The notes under the pieces: generated by a model
The model's database searches: none
What the model was told of the DNA's origin: nothing
The model's input: the letters and a program-made list of their open reading frames with translations, nothing else
Made by a program: the position numbers and the translations under genes
DNA from: Betaproteobacteria bacterium UBA2293
GTDB lineage: Bacteria; Pseudomonadota; Gammaproteobacteria; Burkholderiales; Rhodocyclaceae
Direction of reading: 5' to 3'
Assembly (NCBI GenBank): GCA_002345845.1
Contig: DDWF01000024.1
Coordinates: forward strand, 1 to 28,948
DNA length: 28,948 nt
Shown here: positions 7,019 through 13,573 of the stretch, in pieces
Layout: every line of letters begins with the position of its first letter
Position numbering within the stretch: the stretch's first letter is position 1

Positions 7019-9687
7019 AGCGCCCTTCCCTGCTGTGCTTCCGCCAGCAACCGGTGGCGTTCCGGCAGGCGCAGCAGGGGCAGCACTTCGCAATATTGCA
7101 GCCCCTTCTCGTCGGCGAAAACAACCCCGGCCCTACCCTCGCGGACTTCGCCGGCGATGGCGTGCAGGCGTTCGCGCCAGTGGGTGACGACGGCGACCCA
7201 GTCGGGGAATTCGGCCGGGTCGAAGATCTTCTGCTTGTCGTCGCCGATGCCCTGGACGCCGGGCAGGATGTCCTTCTCGTCGGCGACGCCGGCGAAGGCC
7301 GGCTTGTCCGGCAGCACCTTGGCGAAGACGACGGCGGCGACCTCGTCATTGACCAGCGCTGCGTAGATCGGCAGCTGCGGCTCGGTGAGGCGCTGGCCGG
7401 CCCAGTTCTTGACGTCGATGGCGGCGCCGGTCTTGTAGTCGATGATCACCTGGCGGCCGTCGGCCAGGCGGTCGATGCGGTCGACCACCATGCGCACGCG
7501 GATGCCCTCGATCTCGACTTCCGCCGGCTGCTCGCAGGCGATGACCTCAAACGGTGCCGGGCGCTGACCTTCGACGGCCAGCCAGATGGCCAGCAGTTTC
7601 TGCAGGCGCGCCGCTTCCAGCTGGCGGAAGCGGGCCGGCAGCGTGATCCGCCGCTCCTGCTCGAAGGTATCGATAGCCGCGGCGACGGCGGCGGCGATGC
7701 GTTCGGCCAGCGCCGCCGCGCTCAATGCCGCTAGGGCATCCGAACTTTGCAGCGCTTTCCAGAACACTTCCAGCGCGCCGTGCACCAGCGTGCCGCGGGC
7801 CGCCGGGTCGAGACCTTCGACCGGCTCGTCCATCGCTTCGGCACCAAGACGGAACTGGTAGAAGGCCCAGGCCGGGCAGATCGCCTGGGCGCGCAGCAGC
7901 CAGCTGCCGCCGGATACCTTCTCGCCGGCGGCCACCGGCGGGGCGACGGCATCCTGCACCTGAACGCAGGCACGTCCGGCCTCGGCCGCCAGCTGCCGGG
8001 CGACGGTGACGATTTCAGCCGGCGGCAGCATGGCCTCGGGCAAGCCGGCGAGCAGCGGGCTGGGGCGCAGCACGCGGTTGCCATCGGCTTGGGCGTAGGA
8101 GAACACCACGTCCGGCGCCGAGCGTAGCAGGCGCTGATGCACGCGGCGGGCGAAATCGAGCTCGACCTCGGCGCTGGCATGGGCGGTGCCGGCGGCGCGC
8201 TGCAGTTCGGCCGGCAACAGCGGACTCGGCCGCGGCGGCGGCGGCCACAGGTCGTCGTTCATGCCCAGCACCCACAGCGCATCGAACTGCAGGCCGGCGC
8301 TTTCGAGCACGCCGAGCACCTGCAGCGCCGGCCGGCCGCGCGTCTCCGGCTGGAAGATGCGCTGGCGGCAGAGTTGCGTCAGGCGGCGCACCGCTTCGCC
8401 CAGGTTCAGGCTGCCGAGCAGCGTATCGAGCCGGGCGAAAGCCTCGAGCACTTCACCGAAGGCACGACTGGCCTGGAATTCGTGGCTGGACAGCGGCCGG
8501 TCGCCGGGCCAGCCGGCGGCCTGCAGCGCCTGGCGGAAGATGCCGGACCACTGCGCCGGGCGCAGGCTGCGCGGGGCGCCGCCGAGCACTTCGACGAGGG
8601 CGGTGAGCGCCGCCGTGCTCTGCGGACAGGGCGCCGCGCCGTCGCTGGCCAGGCGCCCGGCCAGCCGCAATAGCGCCGGCAGGCTGGTGAAATAGGGTAA
8701 TTCGCGGCGCAGCACGACATCGAGCAAGGCCCGCCCGTCGGCTTCGTCGGTGGCGGCCGACCAGCCGCCGGCGAGCAGCAGCGCCGACAGCCGCGCCTGC
8801 TCGACTTTGGCCCGGCTGCCACCCAATTGCAGCAAATCAAGGGCGCACTTCACCAGCGGCACTTCGGCCAGCGGCCGGCCGAGCGAGAAATTGAAGCAGC
8901 GCGGTGATTCGGCGGCGTCGGGACGAATCGCCGCCGGGTGCAGCACGTCGTCGAGCAGAAATTCCAGCCGGTCGCGGACGCCGGCCAGATCCGGCGCGAC
9001 GATGGCCAGCCGGCAATCGGGGGCAGCCGCCAGATGGCGCTGCGCCCAGGCGACGGCAGCGGCGCATTCGGCGGCGAGGTCGGCACAGGCCAGGCGAGCG
9101 GCCTGACCAGGCGCTGCGCGCTCCGGCTCGGCGACGACGTCGACGCCGCGGCTGGCCAGCGCCGCCAGCAGATCGTTTTCCAGCGGCGTGCGGCGGTCGA
9201 ACCCATGCACCTCGACGCGGCCCGGCAGCGCGAAATGGCCGCCGGCAATCAATTCGATCAGGCGCCGCTGCAGGCCGGCGGCATCGATCCAGCCCACCTT
9301 CTGGCAGCGGCGCTCGAACTCGGCCTGCCAGCCGGTGAACAGCCGGGCCTCGTCGGACAGCGCGCCGATCGCCGGGCGCAGGTTCCAGATCCGCGTCAGG
9401 GCGTGCGCCTCGGCCGCCGCCGCGGCCATGCCCTGGATGTCGAACAGCGGCGCGCCGGCGCTCAGCGAGGCGGCGACAATCTTTTCCCAGAGCAGGCTTT
9501 CGGCGAAGGGGTCGAGCGCCACCGGCAGGTCGGCAAGACCGCCGAGCAGCGCCTCCTCGGCCAGATTTGCCAGCCACTGGCCGACCGTCAGCGCCAGCGA
9601 CGTACGCCAGACCCGACCAACGCCCGGCGCCGCGCGCAAGGTCTGGGCCAGACGGGAGGTGGCGCAAAGATGCAGGGTATCGCTCAC
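7015..9687 (-). CDS. AddB-like PD-(D/E)XK nuclease ('probable DNA repair protein' family)
   Basis: The 890-residue protein matches the AddB-related family often annotated as probable DNA repair protein. The N-terminus (MSDTLHLCATSRLAQTLR) occupies the place of the AddB helicase-like domain but has no Walker A lysine, so helicase activity is not expected from this subunit. The C-terminal RecB-like nuclease is intact: GTLVHGALEVFW (about 630), Asp736 in VVDRID, DYK at 750-752 and QLPIYA (about 771-776). I do not see the C...CxxCxxxxxC iron-sulphur cysteines of Bacillus AddB. The start is GTG at 9687, 18 bp after the comEA-like stop, with a weak GAAG ribosome site. It probably forms a complex with the AddA-like protein encoded downstream on the same strand (inference from family and synteny). 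Confidence 0.9.
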   Translation of the reverse strand: MSDTLHLCATSRLAQTLRAAPGVGRVWRTSLALTVGQWLANLAEEALLGGLADLPVALDPFAESLLWEKIVAASLSAGAPLFDIQGMAAAAAEAHALTRIWNLRPAIGALSDEARLFTGWQAEFERRCQKVGWIDAAGLQRRLIELIAGGHFALPGRVEVHGFDRRTPLENDLLAALASRGVDVVAEPERAAPGQAARLACADLAAECAAAVAWAQRHLAAAPDCRLAIVAPDLAGVRDRLEFLLDDVLHPAAIRPDAAESPRCFNFSLGRPLAEVPLVKCALDLLQLGGSRAKVEQARLSALLLAGGWSAATDEADGRALLDVVLRRELPYFTSLPALLRLAGRLASDGAAPCPQSTAALTALVEVLGGAPRSLRPAQWSGIFRQALQAAGWPGDRPLSSHEFQASRAFGEVLEAFARLDTLLGSLNLGEAVRRLTQLCRQRIFQPETRGRPALQVLGVLESAGLQFDALWVLGMNDDLWPPPPRPSPLLPAELQRAAGTAHASAEVELDFARRVHQRLLRSAPDVVFSYAQADGNRVLRPSPLLAGLPEAMLPPAEIVTVARQLAAEAGRACVQVQDAVAPPVAAGEKVSGGSWLLRAQAICPAWAFYQFRLGAEAMDEPVEGLDPAARGTLVHGALEVFWKALQSSDALAALSAAALAERIAAAVAAAIDTFEQERRITLPARFRQLEAARLQKLLAIWLAVEGQRPAPFEVIACEQPAEVEIEGIRVRMVVDRIDRLADGRQVIIDYKTGAAIDVKNWAGQRLTEPQLPIYAALVNDEVAAVVFAKVLPDKPAFAGVADEKDILPGVQGIGDDKQKIFDPAEFPDWVAVVTHWRERLHAIAGEVREGRAGVVFADEKGLQYCEVLPLLRLPERHRLLAEAQQGRAL

Positions 9688-9705
9688 GCGCGCTTCAAAC
9701 GCCGG

Positions 9706-10434
9706 TCAATAGGCCGTCGCCGGCTGTGCTGGAGCAGCCGGCCGGGCCGGCGCGGCGGGAGCCGGTGGTGTCTGGCGGACCACCGGAGTGGCCGGGACGG
9801 CCGGCTTGGCCGGCGCTGCAGGTTTGTCGAGACTGGGCGTGGCGGGCTTGGCCGGCGCCGCCGGCGCGACCATGGGCGTTGCCGGTCGGGCAGCAGCAGG
9901 CGAGGCGGGAACAGCCGGTTTGGCGGGTACCGCGCCGGCGCTCGGCGAGGCAGGACGTGCCGGTGTCGCCGGTTTCGCCGTACCGGCCACAGCACCGGTG
10001 ACAGCCGGAGCGGCAGGTGCCGCCTGGGCAGCTGGTGCTGAACTGGCTGCCGCACCGCTCGGCGAACGGGCGGCTGTTGCCGGCACGGCAGGCCGAGCGG
10101 CGGCACCATCAAGCGGCCGGGCCGCCGGGGCGCTTTCTGCCTTCGGTGCCGGCAAGGCCTTGGGTGCGCTGCCGCGCGGCTTGCCGACGGTAATCTCGCG
10201 GCGGATATCGTCCAGCGTCGCCGGCCCAATGCCCGGCACCTGCTGCAAATCGTCAACCGAGCGGAAGGGTCCGTGCTGCCGCCGGTAATCGACAATGGCC
10301 TGGGCCTTGGTCGGACCAATGCCTTTCAGCGCGTCAAGCTGGGCCCGCGTAGCGGTATTGATATCGACGGCGGCAACAACCAGCCCCGCCCACAACAGGC
10401 AGGCCGCCAGCAAGGAGGAAAGACGCAGGTTCAT
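9706..10434 (-). CDS. ComEA-like helix-hairpin-helix protein with long Pro/Ala-rich tail
   Basis: The 242-residue product begins with a signal peptide (about 1-22). A compact ComEA-type domain follows: DINTATRAQLDALKGIGPTK with a first helix-hairpin-helix at about 32-50 and a second, LQQVPGIGPATLDDI, at about 62-80. Proteins of this type bind double-stranded DNA without sequence preference in the periplasm during competence uptake. Single-domain versions in proteobacteria are usually only about 80-110 residues. Here residues 84-242 are an Ala/Pro/Lys-rich, low-complexity tail with recurring KPAVPA and KPATP units, ending in QPATAY. GGAG lies six bases before the ATG. It is immediately upstream of the AddB-like gene on the same strand. 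The domain call is firm; a role in uptake is inferred from the family. Confidence 0.88.
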   Translation of the reverse strand: MNLRLSSLLAACLLWAGLVVAAVDINTATRAQLDALKGIGPTKAQAIVDYRRQHGPFRSVDDLQQVPGIGPATLDDIRREITVGKPRGSAPKALPAPKAESAPAARPLDGAAARPAVPATAARSPSGAAASSAPAAQAAPAAPAVTGAVAGTAKPATPARPASPSAGAVPAKPAVPASPAAARPATPMVAPAAPAKPATPSLDKPAAPAKPAVPATPVVRQTPPAPAAPARPAAPAQPATAY

Positions 10435-10496
10435 GGAAGACTCCGCAGGCAGGGGACGAAGGCGTCAGTATGCCATCCGGCGCCGGGACTTCCCGC

Positions 10497-12689
10497 TCAC
10501 GGCGTGCCGACGAACAGGAAGAGGTTGGATACACCGCTGCGCGAATGGGCAAAACCCAGATAAGCCGGTCCGAACGGTGTTTCACCGCCGAAGTAGATGG
10601 CAGTCGAATCGAGCGTGCCACTGGCCTGGGTTTCCGTGTAGCGATAACCGGCCCGCGCCGCCTCCACGGCCACCCCAAAACGCATGTCGCCACGCAGGCC
10701 GAGCGGCAGACGGCCGACAATCTGTTCGGCGCGTACGCCGACGTAGCCGATGTCGTCGCCGAGAATCTGGTTCGGCGCGAAAGCGCTGAGATTAAGGAAG
10801 CCGCCCAGTGTGCCGGAATCGTAGACGGGCAGTCGGCCGCGACTGGCAGCGGTGTATTGCAGGCGGCCGCCGATGACCGTGCCACCGAAACTGTAGGCCG
10901 CGCGTAATTCGGTATCGAGGCGCGCATAGTCAGCATTGTTCGGTGAGAAGTAAGCGACTCGCGCGGCCCAGCCGCGCGTTGGGAAGTGCATGCGGTCAAA
11001 CTGGTCGAAATCGAGCCCGGCCCGCCATCCGGAAACGGTCTCGTCAGCTCTTGGCAGCAGCGCGGGCCCGACGTCCACCTCGTACACCCAATGGCGTCGC
11101 TGCCAGCCAAGGCGCACCGGGCCAAGGCGGCCGACATTGATGCCAAGATTGAGACCGGCACCGCTCTCCGTAACCTTGAACTTGGCGACGCGACGATCAT
11201 CCTGGTAGATCATCAGGCGCGATCGTTCAACACCGGCATTTCCCTCTACAAAGAAGCGCTGCGCCGGATCGAGTGGCTGATAGAGGTTGACGCCGAAGCG
11301 GCTGGCCGTGCCGACCTCCGCCGTGATCAGCGCCTCGGCACCAAGGGGGTTGAGCCAGGTGGCGTGATAGGCCGTACGCAGACCGAAACTCGAACCTTGC
11401 TTGTTGTCCGCCTGCAGATTCAAACCGAAACGCAGGTAATCCGGCCCCCAGGGCTTTTCCACCGGAGTCACCCGGAGGATGGTGCGCTCCCGCTCGGTCA
11501 GCACCGTGTAATCGACGCTCTCGTACCAACCATCACCATACATGCGCAGCAATTCCCGGTTGATCACGCTCGGGCGGATGGTCTGCCCCGCGGCGCTGCT
11601 CAGATGCCGCTCCAGCGCAGAGGGATTGATGCGCTTGAGGCCGACGATCTCGACGGCATCGATACGCGGTGAGTCCTTCCGCCGCACTTCGATGCCTCGC
11701 CACCAGGCGGTATAACGGGTCTCATCGACCGACAGCGCCGCCAGCTGAGTGCTCATCGCCTCGGCCGCCGCCCGACCACGATCTGCCGTCTCGGCACTGC
11801 GCGCAAAATCGCCGGCGCTGATGCCGTTGAGCTCCGGCTGGATGTAGATGTCGCCCTGGCGCAGCGTAGCCAGCGAGCGCGAGACATTCTGTTCGGTCAG
11901 GATATTGACCATCTGCGCCGAGACCGTCAGCAGCGAACCGACCTCCTCCGGCTTGAGCAGCGGCGAGCCAACATTGACGACGATGACCACGTCGGCCTGG
12001 CAGCGCTCGCGCACCTCGCCGATCGGCACATTGTCGACCAAGCCGCCATCGACCAGCTTGCGTCCCTGATGCTCGACCGGCGCCAGCAGCCCGGGCACCG
12101 ACATGCTCGCCCGCATGGCCTGGGTCAGCGGCCCGTCGCGGAAGACGACGCGGTCGCCGTTACCGATGTCGGTGGCGACGATCGACAGGGGCAAGGGCAG
12201 GTCTTCGATATTGCGCTCGCCCTGGTTGGCGCGCACCAGCTGATTGAAAAACAACTTGATTTTCTGGCCGGCAACGACTGCCGACTGATAACGCACGCCA
12301 TTGATGCCAACGCCGCTTTCCGAACCCGGCAAAAAGCGCTTCGACAAACTCTTGTTGCGCGGACTCATTTCCGCATACTCTGGGTTGTCGAGAAACATGT
12401 CGTTCCAGTCAGCCTCGGCCAGTTGCTGACGCATCACGGCCGGCGACATGCCGGCCGCCCAGGTCCCGGCAACCAGCGCCCCCATGCTCGTACCGGCCAC
12501 GCAATCAACCGGTACCCGCAGCCGTTCCAGCACCTCGAGAATGCCGATATGGGCCGCCCCGCGCGCCCCGCCACCGCCGAGCACCAGGCCGACCCGTGGC
12601 CGGCGTGCCTCATCGGCGGCCTGGACAAGCCCGGACAAGACGAGCAGGGAGACGATGAATAGCTGGAACAGCTTGCGGCAATTGGGCAT
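10497..12689 (-). CDS. plpD: PlpD-like patatin phospholipase autotransporter (type Vd secretion)
   Basis: The 730-residue protein combines a signal peptide (about 1-24), a patatin domain (about 31-230), a POTRA domain (about 341-410) and an outer-membrane beta-barrel (about 411-730). This order and length match Pseudomonas PlpD, the prototype type Vd autotransporter. Catalytic features are intact: the oxyanion loop GGGGARG (38-44), nucleophile Ser68 in GTSMG, and Asp214 in VDGGLVDN. The barrel carries LGGFLNLSAF, typical of the Omp85-related group. It is expected to be a lipolytic enzyme at the cell surface or released from it. Neighbours encode an OmpA-like protein upstream and a comEA-like protein downstream. 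The ATG lies only 18 bp beyond the T-run of the ompA terminator, so its own promoter must overlap that terminator or it depends on read-through. Confidence 0.92.
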   Translation of the reverse strand: MPNCRKLFQLFIVSLLVLSGLVQAADEARRPRVGLVLGGGGARGAAHIGILEVLERLRVPVDCVAGTSMGALVAGTWAAGMSPAVMRQQLAEADWNDMFLDNPEYAEMSPRNKSLSKRFLPGSESGVGINGVRYQSAVVAGQKIKLFFNQLVRANQGERNIEDLPLPLSIVATDIGNGDRVVFRDGPLTQAMRASMSVPGLLAPVEHQGRKLVDGGLVDNVPIGEVRERCQADVVIVVNVGSPLLKPEEVGSLLTVSAQMVNILTEQNVSRSLATLRQGDIYIQPELNGISAGDFARSAETADRGRAAAEAMSTQLAALSVDETRYTAWWRGIEVRRKDSPRIDAVEIVGLKRINPSALERHLSSAAGQTIRPSVINRELLRMYGDGWYESVDYTVLTERERTILRVTPVEKPWGPDYLRFGLNLQADNKQGSSFGLRTAYHATWLNPLGAEALITAEVGTASRFGVNLYQPLDPAQRFFVEGNAGVERSRLMIYQDDRRVAKFKVTESGAGLNLGINVGRLGPVRLGWQRRHWVYEVDVGPALLPRADETVSGWRAGLDFDQFDRMHFPTRGWAARVAYFSPNNADYARLDTELRAAYSFGGTVIGGRLQYTAASRGRLPVYDSGTLGGFLNLSAFAPNQILGDDIGYVGVRAEQIVGRLPLGLRGDMRFGVAVEAARAGYRYTETQASGTLDSTAIYFGGETPFGPAYLGFAHSRSGVSNLFLFVGTP

Positions 12690-12707
12690 TTCTGAATTCC
12701 AGGGGCG

Positions 12708-12736
12708 AAAAAAAGCCCTGCCGAAGCAGGGCTTTT
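12708..12736 (-). terminator. Strong intrinsic terminator after the OmpA-family gene
   Basis: Read on the minus strand, a perfect 11-bp stem (arms at 12726-12736 and 12711-12721) closes on a TTCG tetraloop and runs into seven Ts (12714-12708). The stem core is AGCCCTGC/GCAGGGCT. It lies 19-47 bp after the ompA-like stop codon. It is the clearest rho-independent terminator in the window. Confidence 0.93.
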
Positions 12737-12754
12737 GATTCTAGCAGCGGCGAA

Positions 12755-13408
12755 TTACTTGGTGCCGATGACTTCGATGTCGACGCGACGATCCGGCTGC
12801 AGGCAGTCGATCAGGGCCTTGGTCTTGGCATTGCCCTTGCACTTGTCGCCGGTCACCGGCTGGGTTTCGCCCTTGCCTTCGGTGTAGACGCGGTTGGCTT
12901 CGATGCCCTTGGCAACCAGGTATTCCTTGACCGCGGCGGCGCGCTTCTCGGACAGCTTCTGGTTGTAGGCGTCACCACCGAGGCGGTCGGTGTGACCAAC
13001 GGCGAGGATCACTTCCAGCTTGATGGCAGCAGCCTTGGAAACCAGCTCGTCGAGCTTGGCCTTGCCTTCCGGACGCAGGACAGCCTTGTTGAAGTCGAAC
13101 AGGGCGTCAGCAGCGACGGTGACCTTTTCACCGGTCGGCTTCGGACCAGCAACCGGAGCGGCCGGCGTGGCATCAGCAAGCTTCGGAGCACAGGCTTCCT
13201 TCGGCAGCAGATCCTTGTCGCATTCGCAACCGGCCTTGTCGGCGGCGGCAGCGGCCGGGGTCCAGTAGCCGGTACGCCAGCACAGGCCGGTACCGCTCTT
13301 GGCGACGACGTCGCGGGCGTCGATGACGTAAACACGCTCCTGAGCGGTGGCAGTGAAACCGACGCCAGCCAACAGGGCGACTAACAGTGCGTTCTTGAAG
13401 ATCTTCAT
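12755..13408 (-). CDS. OmpA-family peptidoglycan-binding protein (RmpM-like)
   Basis: This 217-residue protein has a signal peptide (MKIFKNALLVALLAGVGFTA, cleaved near residue 22). It lacks the eight-stranded OmpA barrel. A short Cys-containing segment (GTGLCWRTGYWTP, then GCECDKDLL and EACAPK) follows, and then an OmpA C-terminal domain at about 95-215. That domain contains FDFNKAVLRPEGKAKLDEL, VGHTDRLGG and YNQKLSEKRAAAVKEYL, including the Asp and Arg residues that hold peptidoglycan diaminopimelate. It probably links outer-membrane proteins to the cell wall, as RmpM does in Neisseria. AAGGAAG eight to nine bases before the ATG and the strong downstream terminator suggest an abundant transcript. 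Two further cysteines near the C-terminus (DKCKGN, LIDCLQP) could form a disulphide. Confidence 0.93.
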   Translation of the reverse strand: MKIFKNALLVALLAGVGFTATAQERVYVIDARDVVAKSGTGLCWRTGYWTPAAAAADKAGCECDKDLLPKEACAPKLADATPAAPVAGPKPTGEKVTVAADALFDFNKAVLRPEGKAKLDELVSKAAAIKLEVILAVGHTDRLGGDAYNQKLSEKRAAAVKEYLVAKGIEANRVYTEGKGETQPVTGDKCKGNAKTKALIDCLQPDRRVDIEVIGTK

Positions 13409-13456
13409 GTGACGGACTTCCTTTTCTTGAATTTGAATACCGACTGAGGCGGCGGG

Positions 13457-13490
13457 ATTACTTTGTTTTTATTGCAACTTCACAATTGTG
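13457..13490 (-). promoter_or_regulatory. Candidate ompA-like promoter with overlapping palindrome
   Basis: The 165 bp divergent gap (13409-13573) between the OmpA-family gene and the PF10136 gene has an AT-rich patch. On the minus strand TTGTGA (13485-13480) and AGTAAT (13462-13457) stand 17 bp apart, each with four of six consensus matches, about 50 bp from the ATG. A perfect 10-bp palindrome, CACAATTGTG (13481-13490), overlaps the -35 element and could be an operator. I see no convincing plus-strand promoter for PF10136; TATCAT at 13539-13544 lacks a -35 partner. Confidence 0.4.
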
Positions 13491-13573
13491 GGTCACGGGC
13501 GCGGAAAAGGAAAGCCCGGCCATTCGGCGACGCTCATTTATCATGGCGGCTGTTGCATTTTGCGAAAGTATTG

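Noticed and set aside
9706..10182. DNA tandem-repeat array or CRISPR-like repeat in the comEA-like tail
   Set aside because: The recurrence is of short Pro/Ala/Lys codons with irregular spacing, not of conserved DNA repeats with uniform spacers.
9788..10288. Gly/Ala-rich plus-strand frame of 166 codons opposite the comEA-like tail
   Set aside because: It is the complement of the Pro/Ala low-complexity tail, and the minus-strand protein has a signal peptide and two helix-hairpin-helix motifs.
10477..10486. Perfect CCGGCGCCGG palindrome between the plpD-like and comEA-like genes
   Set aside because: It has no loop, is built of common GC-rich words in this genome, and is not followed by a T-run, so neither terminator nor operator can be supported.
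13539..13544. TATCAT as a -10 box for the PF10136 gene
   Set aside because: The bases 17 upstream (CCGGCC) bear no resemblance to a -35 element.
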